Source: Desulfitibacter alkalitolerans DSM 16504 (GTDB lineage Bacteria; Bacillota; DSM-16504; Desulfitibacterales; Desulfitibacteraceae). Taken from it: DNA of 64,000 nucleotides. Each line of letters starts with the position of its first letter. Positions within the stretch are counted from its first letter, which is position 1. The notes beneath the pieces were generated by a model. The model did not search any database. It was not told the DNA's origin and worked only from the letters and a program-made list of their open reading frames with translations. A program made the position numbers and the translations under genes. Positions 50,185 to 59,142 of the stretch are shown piece by piece. The stretch covers positions 207,533-271,532 of the forward strand of contig NZ_KK211104.1 of the NCBI RefSeq assembly GCF_000620305.1, given 5' to 3'.

Positions 50185-51961
50185 ACAGTACGGCTTCTGC
50201 ATCCTTATCCGGCTCAAACTCGTAAACCTCGTATTCCTCGTCGGGTTTAACTTTTAGCCTGGTGGACAGAAAGCGTTCGATGGAAAAGGTGTTTTTGGGA
50301 TTGGCGTCAGACAGGTATTTATAGTTCCTGTGCTGAGTGATGTCGTATTTGTCCGAGAAAAAGGGCCGGACACCGCGCAATTGCAGGATACATTTGGAAC
50401 CGTCCATCACCGCCAGCTCATCCATGGCCATAAGCTCCCGGCCCAGCTTCTGGTAGTTCTGGCCGTAGGAGGGCGAGTTCCCTTTGGTAATGCTGCTGTT
50501 GAGCATGTCGATAGTCTCTTTCCCAAGACTTTCGGTGAGGTCTTTCAGAGTGGTTTTTTCCGAGCCGCCGAGGAAAATCCGGGTATCCATGTTGCCGATA
50601 ATGGTTTCGGCATTGTCCTTATAGATGGCTTTTAGCTGGCTCTGCGCCTGTAAAATGACGCAGGCGGAAATCTCCCGGCTTCGGATGGTGGCAATGAGCT
50701 TTTCAAACTTTGGAATTTGGCCGATGTTGGCAAACTCATCCAGGAGGCAGCGTACATGCACCGGCAAGCGCCCGCCGTATTCGTTATCCGCCTTGTCGCA
50801 CAGGAGATTGAACATCTGGCTGTACAGGAGGGCGGCGATAAAGGAAAAGCTGTCGTCGGTGTCGGAAATAATGACGAACAGTGCGGTCTTGCGGTCGCCC
50901 AGGGTGTCCAGTTCCATTTCATCATAGGCAATCAGCTCCCGCATTTCCTTGATGTCGAAGGGAGCAAGGCGTGCACCGCAGGAAATGAGAATGGATTTTG
51001 CCGTCTTTCCCGCCGCCAATTTATACTTTTTATATTGCCTTACGGCGAAATGCTGGGGCTCCCGTTCCTCCAGCGCGTCAAATATGAAATCCACGGCATT
51101 TTTAAACGATTCGTCATCCTCCCTGACCTCCATGGCGTTGATCATCTCCACAAGCGTATTGAGGTTGCGTTCCTCGTCGGGTGCCTCATAGTGGATGTAG
51201 CCGATTAAGGCACAATACAGCAAGGTTTCGGCTTTCACCCAGAAATCATCCCCAGCTTTACCTTCGCCCTTGGTGTTGGCAATGAGGGCTGTGACCAGCT
51301 TCAAAATGTCCTTTTCGGAACGGATGTAGGCAAAGGGGTTGTAGTGCATGGACTTTTTAAAGTCGATGGTATTGAGGATTTTGATGCGGTAGCCGCTTTT
51401 TTGCAGGAGCTTCCCACACTCCAGAATGAGGGTGCCCTTGGGGTCGGTAATGACGTAGGAACTGTGGAGCTGCATGAGATTCGGCTTCAACCAGAATCTC
51501 GTCTTGCCAGAGCCGGAACCGCCCACAATCAGCACGTTTTTATTCCGGGCGTACTTGGGCTTTTTCGGTCGGTTGTTCATGGTCAGCCCCTCGGTGGCTG
51601 TTAAAATGATGTTCTGCTCCGGCTTTTCATCCATGTAGGGCTTGATGTCGGTGGGCGTTCCCCAGCGGGCGGAGCCGTATTCCCTGTCCCTGCGCCACTT
51701 TTTGGCATTTTTCTTTTTAAAATATACCGTGGCAGAGACAGCAGCGGTGCCAATGACGCCTGCCAGCAGGTCATGGGGATGGAGAGAGGGCAGCGGTCTT
51801 GCCATTACGGAGTCCAGTATGCTGATGCTGCCGACCAGTTGATCTAAAACATTTGTGTCGGGAGCCAGCCGCCAGGCTTCACCCAGCTTATCCGCGAACC
51901 AGAATACCGGCACATAGGGAAGATTGGGAAGGACATATTTTCGCAAATTGTCGGTATTCAT
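50183..51961 (-). CDS. VirD4-like coupling protein (TraG/TraD family)
   Basis: A 592-residue ATPase that links the relaxosome to the channel and chooses substrates. Two N-terminal membrane segments (near 42-80), Walker A GGSGSGKTRF near 147 and a Walker B-like CLLDEFANIG near 410 are visible. The C-terminal part is acidic (PDEEYEVYEFEPDKDAEAVL), a typical place for substrate contacts. It overlaps the PcfB gene by 4 bases, as with PcfB-PcfC of pCF10. If the shared KPSIL tails are transfer signals, this protein would be the first receptor to test. Confidence 0.9.
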   Translation of the reverse strand: MNTDNLRKYVLPNLPYVPVFWFADKLGEAWRLAPDTNVLDQLVGSISILDSVMARPLPSLHPHDLLAGVIGTAAVSATVYFKKKNAKKWRRDREYGSARWGTPTDIKPYMDEKPEQNIILTATEGLTMNNRPKKPKYARNKNVLIVGGSGSGKTRFWLKPNLMQLHSSYVITDPKGTLILECGKLLQKSGYRIKILNTIDFKKSMHYNPFAYIRSEKDILKLVTALIANTKGEGKAGDDFWVKAETLLYCALIGYIHYEAPDEERNLNTLVEMINAMEVREDDESFKNAVDFIFDALEEREPQHFAVRQYKKYKLAAGKTAKSILISCGARLAPFDIKEMRELIAYDEMELDTLGDRKTALFVIISDTDDSFSFIAALLYSQMFNLLCDKADNEYGGRLPVHVRCLLDEFANIGQIPKFEKLIATIRSREISACVILQAQSQLKAIYKDNAETIIGNMDTRIFLGGSEKTTLKDLTESLGKETIDMLNSSITKGNSPSYGQNYQKLGRELMAMDELAVMDGSKCILQLRGVRPFFSDKYDITQHRNYKYLSDANPKNTFSIERFLSTRLKVKPDEEYEVYEFEPDKDAEAVL

Positions 51962-52434
51962 CGCTCCGGCCCTCCCCGGTCTTTGTTTTTCACACGGTCA
52001 ATCACCGTGTTCTTGACAAGCTCTTTGAACCTGTTCAGCTGTGCCAGCACGGAGGGTTTGGCAGCATTTCGTTTCAGCGTTTTGGCACTGAACTCCGAAA
52101 AAGCGGCGGTCATGGCGTCAGCATCGCGGGCTTTGAAGAATACCAGCCATTTGGGGGGCGTTGAGACAGTGTCCCTTTTCAGCGCATAGTCAATGCCGTA
52201 TTTGCGGGCGTAGGGCTCAAAGCTTTTGATATTCTGATCGGTAATCTCGATATTGGATAGCCCCGCATTCTGCTTGGCAAGCTGTTTTAGCGTTTGTTTG
52301 CCCTGTGGGGGTGCGTCCCTGGCCTGCTTCATTCTGCGCAGCGCGGCATTCATGGCCCTGGCCAACAGCCTGCCAGTCAGCTTTGTGCCTTTTACTGTCA
52401 GCGCCACGGTTTTCTCATTGACTTGTTCCTGCAT
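51958..52434 (-). CDS. PcfB-like coupling-protein partner (DUF3801)
   Basis: A 158-residue basic protein. The DUF3801/PcfB domain fills about 10-120 (LTGRLLARAMNAALRRMKQA; IDYALKRDTVSTPPKWLVFF). It ends with the shared tail KPSVLAQLNRFKEL and then GGPER. In pCF10 PcfB is a membrane-associated relaxosome factor that contacts the coupling protein PcfC. Here the gene overlaps virD4 by 4 bases. Its tail has the same motif as the HepT toxin and ArdC-like protein. Confidence 0.85.
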   Translation of the reverse strand: MQEQVNEKTVALTVKGTKLTGRLLARAMNAALRRMKQARDAPPQGKQTLKQLAKQNAGLSNIEITDQNIKSFEPYARKYGIDYALKRDTVSTPPKWLVFFKARDADAMTAAFSEFSAKTLKRNAAKPSVLAQLNRFKELVKNTVIDRVKNKDRGGPER

Positions 52435-52466
52435 CTCTCAAACTCCTTTCCTTTAAAATTTCTGCA

Positions 52467-53243
52467 TTACAGGCCGGCAGCATTAAAATCCTCCATCAGG
52501 GGAATAATGCCGTTTTCTTTCAGTGTTTTGTACAAAAACAGGCGTCCTGCCTGTGTCCAGTAGGTGTGCATGACGCTTCTTTCTTCGTTGACATGATAGG
52601 TTCTTGAACAGGTGTATCCCTTTCCGACAAGGCCCTGATACAAAAGCCAGGTGCCGCCCAGCTTGAACTGGATGCCCAGCTCATGCAGAAGCTGGTTGAA
52701 GGATACCGCCGTCATGCCGTAATCCTTGGCAATGACGCTGACCTGCACGGCATTTTTGCTTTGCAGGATGAGGTCGTAATACCGCGCCTTGGGCGCAAGG
52801 GCTTCGATATGCTCTCTTAAAACAGTGTTTTGCTCCCGTTCCGCAAGCAGCCTGTCTAAAAGCTCGGAGGTAAACTCGGAGCTCTGGAACATTTTTCCAA
52901 GGATTTCCTCGGTGATGTAGGCCCCGTGCCTGCGGATGGAGGGAAGCACTTCGCTTGTCACCCAGCGTTTGAACTTTTTTGCCTGGGGAAGCTTGCTGGA
53001 GAGGATAAGGCTGTACAGACCGGATTCGTTGATGATGGTCATGTTGCGGTTTTGTCTGCCGTCGTGAATCGCGACGTCAGCTTTATCTTCCTCATCAACA
53101 TGCTTCTTTAATGCGTCGCGGGTATTTTGGTAATTCAAAATGTCCGCTACATCCTTGCCCACGAACCACGGCTGACCGTCGATTTCCAGAACTCGGACTT
53201 TTCCAAATTCTTCGTTTTCAAACACTTGCAGCTTGTTTTCCAT
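52467..53243 (-). CDS. Phage antirepressor-like protein (Bro-N and KilAC domains)
   Basis: A 258-residue protein. The Bro-N domain covers about 5-110 (FGKVRVLEIDGQPWFVGKDV; LSSKLPQAKKFKRWVTSEVL) and the KilAC-type C-terminal domain about 135-250 (SVIAKDYGMTAVSFNQLLHE). Such proteins act as phage antirepressors or DNA-binding switches. ICEs often carry one between primase and PcfB. Good GGAGCG before the ATG. It may control transfer genes; there is no direct evidence. Confidence 0.85.
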   Translation of the reverse strand: MENKLQVFENEEFGKVRVLEIDGQPWFVGKDVADILNYQNTRDALKKHVDEEDKADVAIHDGRQNRNMTIINESGLYSLILSSKLPQAKKFKRWVTSEVLPSIRRHGAYITEEILGKMFQSSEFTSELLDRLLAEREQNTVLREHIEALAPKARYYDLILQSKNAVQVSVIAKDYGMTAVSFNQLLHELGIQFKLGGTWLLYQGLVGKGYTCSRTYHVNEERSVMHTYWTQAGRLFLYKTLKENGIIPLMEDFNAAGL

Positions 53244-53264
53244 TTTTCTGCGCTCCTTTCCTTA

Positions 53265-54248
53265 TTAAATAGAAAGCGCCGCCCTGTTCGGACGGCTTCT
53301 TTGCTCCTGTTCCTTTTGCTCCCGTATTGCTACCAGCAGCGTATCGTTGTAATCCTTGCCTGCAGGCGGAGGGGAAACGGTGATGCAAAGCGTCCGGTCA
53401 CGGAGCATTTCATCTTCATAGACCGCCGCCTTGATTTTTTCAATGGCTTCCAGACCGGCTTTGTCATTATCCAGCCCCAACACGATATGGTTTACCTGCG
53501 GATGCTGCTGTAAGAATTGCAGCAGCGCCAGAGGCGACACACCGCCTAATGAAAGGTAGTGGCGGCCTTCCCAGCCGGCATCCTTTCTCTTTTGCAGTGT
53601 CGCCATAGAGAGGGTGTCAATGGGAGCCTCGGCCACCATTACAATTTCTCCGGGTGGAGCGCAGGCCGGAAGCAGAAAGCCAAACCGCTTGTCGCTGCCC
53701 TCCATATCCTGCCGTAAGCCGCTGGTTGTCCCGCGCACACAGGCGAAGCGCACCTTGCCGTGTTTATCTTTCTGTCCGACAAACACACAGTTGTGATATT
53801 TGCGCCCCTCATACAGTGTACCGGCTTCCACGCACCGTTTAAGAATATCCCGGTCAATACCCCGGCCTAACAGGTAAGCAATGGCGCGGTCATTGTTGAC
53901 GTTTTTTGCAGGCAGGGCAAATGGCTTGGCTTTTTTCGGCGGCAGTGGCTTCGCCGTGCTGGCTGGAATAGGAGGCGGCGGCCCGGCACGGACGTCATAA
54001 GCTAGGGTCTGCACCGCTTCCGTAAATTCCATGCCCCGCACCTTGACGAGGTAATTCAGCGCCGTTGTGCCCCCAAAGCCACGGCTGTGCCAGTGCCATT
54101 TGCCGTTGGAGACGGTCAGGCTGTCATGGTCGCGCAGGCGGTATTCATGGCCGGTTTTTTTTAGGTTATGGGGCTCATTGGCAAGCAGGTAATCCAGAAG
54201 ATCCACCTGCTTAGCCCGCGCAATCTGTTCCTCCGTCACCCACGGCAT
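53265..54248 (-). CDS. Toprim primase-like protein (DUF3991)
   Basis: A 327-residue protein with an N-terminal zinc-poor DUF3991 domain (NLKKTGHEYRLRDHDSLTVS; WHWHSRGFGGTTALNYLVKV) and a C-terminal Toprim domain (MVAEAPIDTLSMATLQ; HIVLGLDNDKAGLEAIEKI) holding the acidic metal-binding residues. It probably makes primers for the transferred strand in the recipient. The start overlaps the small Cys-rich gene upstream by 13 bases. Confidence 0.85.
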   Translation of the reverse strand: MPWVTEEQIARAKQVDLLDYLLANEPHNLKKTGHEYRLRDHDSLTVSNGKWHWHSRGFGGTTALNYLVKVRGMEFTEAVQTLAYDVRAGPPPPIPASTAKPLPPKKAKPFALPAKNVNNDRAIAYLLGRGIDRDILKRCVEAGTLYEGRKYHNCVFVGQKDKHGKVRFACVRGTTSGLRQDMEGSDKRFGFLLPACAPPGEIVMVAEAPIDTLSMATLQKRKDAGWEGRHYLSLGGVSPLALLQFLQQHPQVNHIVLGLDNDKAGLEAIEKIKAAVYEDEMLRDRTLCITVSPPPAGKDYNDTLLVAIREQKEQEQRSRPNRAALSI

Positions 54249-54448
54249 GGCGGCGTCTCCATTCTGGCAATACGGTTCATTTCGGTTTTCAGGCAGGTGC
54301 CGTCGCTGAACCGGCAGAGAAAACCGTGGTTTGGATAGGGGCAGCCTTCACAGAGCGTTTCCTGTTCCGTGCAGTATATACGGTCATCGTTATATCCTAA
54401 CGGCTCCCGCTTCGGGGTATAGAGCGGGCTGCCGTTCTTTCTGTTCAT
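54236..54448 (-). CDS. Small cysteine-rich ICE protein
   Basis: A 70-residue protein with five or more cysteines (CTEQETLCEGCPYPNHGFLC, later C at about 52 and 68), possibly a zinc or iron-sulfur site. AGGAGG precedes the ATG at 54448. It overlaps the primase gene by 13 bases and lies next to the end of the Tn554-like insertion, which now separates it from parB. Unknown function. Confidence 0.6.
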   Translation of the reverse strand: MNRKNGSPLYTPKREPLGYNDDRIYCTEQETLCEGCPYPNHGFLCRFSDGTCLKTEMNRIARMETPPCRG

Positions 54449-54544
54449 TGGAAAATTCCTCCTAGAAAAAACTCGTGGTCACGGGGCAGAAAGCCCCGAA
54501 ACTACGGTATTATATCGTCGACTACATGTAGTCAACGTACTTTT

Positions 54545-54913
54545 TTATTCATATAGCAACCCTCGAAGATGTTCCAGTTCTATGCGAAGCTTCCGATTTT
54601 CTTCTTCCAGTTTTGCTATGCGCTTATCTTTTGTTTCAATAATCACGTCCTTTGAACGCGATGTTTTGTCATATTTAGCACGTTTGTTCATTTCGTTATT
54701 CACATCACATGCCCGTTGTTCTTCAATTCTTTTTCGTATATCCACATCTTCATATAAAAAGCTTTTTGAAATACCACTATACCTATAGACACTATTAAAA
54801 TTCACTTTCTTCCCAGATACAACCAACTGGTTGATTGCAACCAGTGCCTTTGCTTTTGCTTCTTGTGTTCTTTTTCTATCGCTTTCGAGTAATCCTTTCA
54901 TTTTATCAGCCAT
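54545..54913 (-). CDS. tnpC: TnpC-like accessory protein of the Tn554-like element (DUF6262)
   Basis: 122 residues from the ATG at 54913, overlapping the tnpB end by 8 bases. It has an N-terminal HTH-like region (ALVAINQLVVSGKKVNFNSV; YRYSGISKSFLYEDVDIRKR) and a C-terminal coiled coil (DKRIAKLEEENRKLRIELEH). Size and position match TnpC of Tn554, which affects transposition frequency and orientation. Confidence 0.8.
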   Translation of the reverse strand: MADKMKGLLESDRKRTQEAKAKALVAINQLVVSGKKVNFNSVYRYSGISKSFLYEDVDIRKRIEEQRACDVNNEMNKRAKYDKTSRSKDVIIETKDKRIAKLEEENRKLRIELEHLRGLLYE

Positions 54914-56855
54914 CACACTCCTCCCGATGAATGCCATTTTTATGGATCAGCCCTTCCTTCTGGATTCGTGAGAGCATCTTTTCAAGGATTTCAAGATAAT
55001 TCCGGTTCTTTTCTTCCCATTCGCTTCTCCCAAGTGTTTTGCTGATTTTTAGATGCTCTTTCACTTTTTCAATCTCTTTCTCATACTCTGCAATATTGTC
55101 ACGGCTAGTACAGAAGTTAGCACAGTCAAGGCATTGGTTTATCTGTTGGCGGCATGGCAGTTTTGCTGGTTTAAAGCACAATCCGAATGGGACTCTCACA
55201 GCATCCAGATTCTTGCGGATAAATTCATATCGGATTTCTTCTTTTAGCTTTTCCTTATGCCCATTAGGCGGCGTACTTTCAAGATGCAGAAGGTTTAGTT
55301 TCTCTGTCTCTTTCCATTTCCTATACAGCATGTTTTCAGTGACCTTCGAATAGTGCAACGTCATTTGAAGGCTGCAATGTCCTAGAATCTGCTGAATGAT
55401 TCCTATGGGCATTCCCTGCTCTGTATATTCTAATGCCCTCGTATGTCTTAGGGCATGAGCCTTGAAATGGTATGGCTTTTCATCCCCGTCAAGGATTCCT
55501 TTCTTGTCTATCAATTGCTGTACGGCTGCTGAGAATGCTGGTTTGCTTAATGGAAGCCCTTTACAGCGCCCTTCATAGGTATTGAACAGGTATTTATCTG
55601 GATTATTGTCATCTGTGCTGCGCTTCACTGCATCATCCACAATCTTTTTTACCATATCTGCTACTTCTTTACGGATTGGAATCTTTAAAAGTGGTATCCC
55701 TGTCTTTGTGATCTCTGCACACAGATAAGGAATGTATTCTTTGTCATGGCTATTCCACAGATGCTCTAGACAACTGTCATATCTGAGGTTCAGAACATCT
55801 GTCCCACGCCATCCTGTCTCCCGGAGCAGGACATATACTGGCATCATTTCTACAGGTTCTATCTCGCCAATGCAGACATCTAGTTGCCATCTGATTGGTT
55901 CTGGCACATATTTTACTTTTCCCATGGTATCTGCTGACCGCTCACGCTTTGGTATATCATCTTCAAATATCAGTCGGTTTACATCCTTCTTCGGTGCTTG
56001 TGGGTACTCAGCAAGCTGTATATAGTCAATAAACTGCCGGATAAACGAGACTGCCTTGCTGCGAAATGTAGCGTTTTTACCTTCATAGTCACCGGCAACC
56101 CAGCCTAAGTATTTTTCAATGTCCTGCCTTGCAAGTCTCTCAAGGAAGCCATCTGTATATCTATGGGCATAAAAAGTCCTAAAAAAGTATCGGATATACA
56201 TCATCATTTCTGTGCAATAGGACCAGCTTCGTTTGATGACAAGGCGGCTCATAAAGCGCTTTGTCATTTCACGGTAATAGGTTGGTATATTCTCGAAGCT
56301 TATGCTGACCTTCTCGCGTTTTCCTGCCGCTGATACTTTTGTGCCTGGAATACGGGCGGCACGCCAGACATCCTTTTCTAGCTCATCACGGTCACCATAG
56401 TAATCCGTGATGAACTTGGCAGCTCCATGCTTTAATTGCAGATATCTGTAGCTTTCTGTGTCATTCAGTCCTGCATTTTCTAATTCCCTGTCATAAGTGT
56501 TCAGCCCATTAAAGCTTGTTACATTCCTTATTGATGACAGCAGTTTTCCTATGTTTGCTATCGCCTGCCGGTAGTTCTTATAGACACTGATAGCTTCGAT
56601 AATCCCATCCTTCATAGAGTAGAGTAGGAAGTATTTCATTTCTACTTTTAATCGCTCATTTTTGTATGAACTGAAGTCACAAAGAAGCCAGTGACCTGAC
56701 TTTATCACGGGTATTAAAGCCTCCTTGAAACTTTCGGCATCCATGTACCATCTATCATTATCTTTCCAGTAATCTCCTTCTGATGACAGATATTGAATCA
56801 TCCGATAGTATCTTTCATCAAATAACTCATATTGGGTACGAGTTGCTGTTTTCAT
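54906..56855 (-). CDS. tnpB: TnpB-like tyrosine recombinase of the Tn554-like element
   Basis: A 649-residue integrase. The catalytic domain is at about 330-520 with the first arginine in RETGWRGTDVLNLR, the HxxR box HALRHTRALEYTEQG, and the tyrosine in LGHCSLQMTLHYSKV. The C-terminal part has a cysteine cluster (CLDCANFCTSRDN), as in TnpB of Tn554. The N-terminal 200 residues bind DNA. It overlaps tnpA by one base and tnpC by 8. Confidence 0.88.
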   Translation of the reverse strand: MKTATRTQYELFDERYYRMIQYLSSEGDYWKDNDRWYMDAESFKEALIPVIKSGHWLLCDFSSYKNERLKVEMKYFLLYSMKDGIIEAISVYKNYRQAIANIGKLLSSIRNVTSFNGLNTYDRELENAGLNDTESYRYLQLKHGAAKFITDYYGDRDELEKDVWRAARIPGTKVSAAGKREKVSISFENIPTYYREMTKRFMSRLVIKRSWSYCTEMMMYIRYFFRTFYAHRYTDGFLERLARQDIEKYLGWVAGDYEGKNATFRSKAVSFIRQFIDYIQLAEYPQAPKKDVNRLIFEDDIPKRERSADTMGKVKYVPEPIRWQLDVCIGEIEPVEMMPVYVLLRETGWRGTDVLNLRYDSCLEHLWNSHDKEYIPYLCAEITKTGIPLLKIPIRKEVADMVKKIVDDAVKRSTDDNNPDKYLFNTYEGRCKGLPLSKPAFSAAVQQLIDKKGILDGDEKPYHFKAHALRHTRALEYTEQGMPIGIIQQILGHCSLQMTLHYSKVTENMLYRKWKETEKLNLLHLESTPPNGHKEKLKEEIRYEFIRKNLDAVRVPFGLCFKPAKLPCRQQINQCLDCANFCTSRDNIAEYEKEIEKVKEHLKISKTLGRSEWEEKNRNYLEILEKMLSRIQKEGLIHKNGIHREECDG

Positions 56856-57979
56856 TACTGACCAGCCTCCCTTCCCATGGAGGGGATTTTGAGGCTCTCT
56901 GTTACTTTCCTAAACGCTTCTGCCACTTCCTCTTCTGAAGGATGGACATAGGTATCTAATGTTGTGTAAATGTTTTTATGTCCTGCACGGTGCTTGAGCA
57001 TTTCCGGTTCCCATCCCGCCGAATAAAGCAGGCTAAGCGATGTGTGGCGAAACATATGAGGCGTCACTCTGATGCTGGTCTTTTTGCGCAGACTTCGAAA
57101 GAGATTATCCACATCTGTGTAATCCATTGCGCTTCCTTTCATGGCTCCCTTAAGTTTGAGGAATACATGATTGGTATGGATTTCAGCGGTATGGTGCTCA
57201 CAGATATACTCTGTGAATAAATCCATCAATTCCTGTGTACAATCTAGCCTTCGTGGGCTTGATACTGTCTTGATCTCTGCCTGGTTCTCCAGTTCTCCCC
57301 TATCATGCAGAGTAATGGTCAGTCCTGCCATATCGAAATCTTCAAGCCATAGGGAAAGGGCTTCACCAATCCGCATTCCTGTCTCAAACAGTAGATACAG
57401 CAGGAGGTAGTCTCTTAAGTTTGTGCAGGAATTGAGAAGTACTGTGGCATTTTCCTTGCTAATGGTTCGGAGCTGCATCCTTGGTACCGGCAGCTTTAGG
57501 ATATGGCTTTTTATCCTCCTGTTCTCCGCTATTCCATGTAGGAAACTCCTGTAATTTCTGCCTGGATCCCTAACAAACTTCGCTAGTTTTTCTGATAGCT
57601 GGTTTTCCATGCCTTCATGTCGGAGAAGATAGTCGTAAAACATAACAATCGTGTCTACCATTGCATTGATTGTCTGTGGCTGATGCTCTGGCTCAAATCG
57701 AATAGGGACTACTTTCTTTAGGATATCGGGGTTTTTAAGCCATGCCAGAAATCCCGCAAGGTCATCAATATTTACCTGCTCATAATCCTTTCCGGCTTCT
57801 CCAAGATAAGTGAAAAAGTGTTTCAAGTGGATGCAGTGCATCCTGAGCGTGTTTCTTGCATATCCAGTATTGTCTTTGAACTTCAGATATTTCAGCACTG
57901 GCGACACCGGTGCTCCTGTGTCATAAGCCAGATAGTATCTGATCCTTCCATCCACTGTCTTTAGTTTTACTATTTTCAT
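56855..57979 (-). CDS. tnpA: TnpA-like tyrosine recombinase of the Tn554-like element
   Basis: A 374-residue integrase. It has a SAM-like N-terminal core-binding domain (about 30-130) and a catalytic domain with R in LFETGMRIGEALSLW. The HxxR box is HMFRHTSLSLLYSAG, and the nucleophile lies in AGHKNIYTTLDTYVHPS. All four key residues are present, so it should be active. It is the first gene of the three-gene transposition operon. Confidence 0.88.
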   Translation of the reverse strand: MKIVKLKTVDGRIRYYLAYDTGAPVSPVLKYLKFKDNTGYARNTLRMHCIHLKHFFTYLGEAGKDYEQVNIDDLAGFLAWLKNPDILKKVVPIRFEPEHQPQTINAMVDTIVMFYDYLLRHEGMENQLSEKLAKFVRDPGRNYRSFLHGIAENRRIKSHILKLPVPRMQLRTISKENATVLLNSCTNLRDYLLLYLLFETGMRIGEALSLWLEDFDMAGLTITLHDRGELENQAEIKTVSSPRRLDCTQELMDLFTEYICEHHTAEIHTNHVFLKLKGAMKGSAMDYTDVDNLFRSLRKKTSIRVTPHMFRHTSLSLLYSAGWEPEMLKHRAGHKNIYTTLDTYVHPSEEEVAEAFRKVTESLKIPSMGREAGQ

Positions 57980-58027
57980 TGTTCATGCTCCTTTCTTTAG
58001 TTGCATGAACAACAATAGCATTTTTTC

Positions 58028-58128
58028 TTAACGTCGGCTACGTTAACTACCTTGACTATACATCACGAGTTTTGAGTGTAGTCCACGTTAAATATACCTA
58101 CGTTGACTACGTTAACTACTATGATTTA
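58028..58128. repeat. Subterminal repeats at the right end of the Tn554-like element
   Basis: ACGTTAACTAC at 58040-58050 and 58109-58119, ACGTTGACTAC at 58100-58110, and the related GTAGTCCACGT near 58078. The same motif occurs inverted at the other end (GTAGTCAACGT, 54528-54538). These are probably binding sites for TnpA or TnpB. Confidence 0.75.
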
Positions 58129-58162
58129 TGACCACGAGTTATCCTTCGTGTTGTTTTTCTAT

Positions 58163-58229
58163 GGAGACAAAGCAAAAAACGGGGCGCTCGCCATCATTGA
58201 CGAACGCCCCGGTTTTTACTTTGTCTCTG
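58163..58229 (-). terminator. Strong terminator after parB
   Basis: GAGACAAAG / CTTTGTCTC outer stem and CCGGGGCGTTCG / CGAGCGCCCCG inner stem, with a T-run on the minus strand. It ends parAB transcription just before the Tn554-like insertion. Confidence 0.85.
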
Positions 58230-58236
58230 ATTCAAT

Positions 58237-59142
58237 TTAACTTACCGCCTGTTTTTTATGCCAGTTTTCCAACAGTCCCATAATGACCTTTTCCATCTGT
58301 TTTGGCGTATAGTCCTGGGGAAAATATTGTTTAAGGCGGCTTCCGGCCAGTGTGAGCTTAACAGGTTCCTTTTTTTCCTCCGCCAAAATGGAATCGATCA
58401 TTTCGGGGGTCAGTTCCCCCGACTGGCTGTGCTTTTTGAGCCTTTGCGCCTGCGGCAGGGACGGCGTGGCTTCATACTTCGCCATTGCATCCATCAGGCT
58501 TGACTGCTCCTTCCGGCTGAGATAGGACAGCTCTACGGCTGGATTAAATGCAATTTTCTTCGCATCCACCAGGTCAATCAGTCCGGGTACAAGCTCCGTC
58601 AGCCGGATCATCCGGTAAATTTGACTTTTACTTTCCCCGGCCTGCTTGGAGACAACCGTTACGGACAATGTACCGATGTCGATACCGTCCACCACGATAC
58701 CACGATGCTTTAATGCCTCCAGCTTCATACGGTAGGCCCATGCCTTTTCGCTGGGTAGCAGGCTTTCCCTTTGTTCCAGATTGGTATCCACCATGATAAT
58801 AACCGCTTCATCATCGTCCATTTCGCGCACAATAACGGGCATGGTGGTTCTTCCGGCCAATTCACTGGCAAGTTTACGCCGATTGCCCGCTACAAGCTCA
58901 TAATTGCCATCAGTACGGGGACGGACAAGACCGGGGACAAGGACGCCGTATTTCTTGACACTTTCAGCAGTTTTCTTCATAGCCTCATCATTTCGCACCT
59001 GAAACGGGTGAAATTCAGGGGGACATAGTTTGTCAAGCGGCATTTCTATCACTTTCTCAGCATTTACTTCTGTTACGGTATCGCTTATACGGAAAATATC
59101 ATCATAGCTGGCAAGTGCCAGAGCACCTTTTGTTTTAGCCAA
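58237..59142 (-). CDS. parB: ParB-like partition protein
   Basis: A 301-residue protein. The ParB/Srx-like NTPase domain covers about 35-125 (PPEFHPFQVRNDEAMKKTAE; ELVAGNRRKLASELAG), followed by a KorB/HTH domain (TVVSKQAGESKSQIYRMIRL) and a C-terminal segment. The start is TTG at 59142 with GGGAGG nine bases upstream, overlapping parA by 8 bases. No classical parS (TGTTTCACGTGAAACA) is seen in the window, so the site must differ. Confidence 0.88.
   Translation of the reverse strand: MAKTKGALALASYDDIFRISDTVTEVNAEKVIEMPLDKLCPPEFHPFQVRNDEAMKKTAESVKKYGVLVPGLVRPRTDGNYELVAGNRRKLASELAGRTTMPVIVREMDDDEAVIIMVDTNLEQRESLLPSEKAWAYRMKLEALKHRGIVVDGIDIGTLSVTVVSKQAGESKSQIYRMIRLTELVPGLIDLVDAKKIAFNPAVELSYLSRKEQSSLMDAMAKYEATPSLPQAQRLKKHSQSGELTPEMIDSILAEEKKEPVKLTLAGSRLKQYFPQDYTPKQMEKVIMGLLENWHKKQAVS

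Larger units (their letters stand above)
54470..58140 (-). mobile_element. Tn554-like transposon inserted in the ICE
   Basis: Three genes in the order tnpA-tnpB-tnpC on the minus strand, bounded by the 12-bp inverted repeats AACTCGTGGTCA (54470-54481) and TGACCACGAGTT (58129-58140). Subterminal repeats of ACGTTRACTAC lie at both ends. No passenger gene is present. It is inserted between parB and the Cys-rich gene, which are neighbours in related ICEs. Tn554 family members usually lack terminal inverted repeats, so these ends are unusual. Confidence 0.82.
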
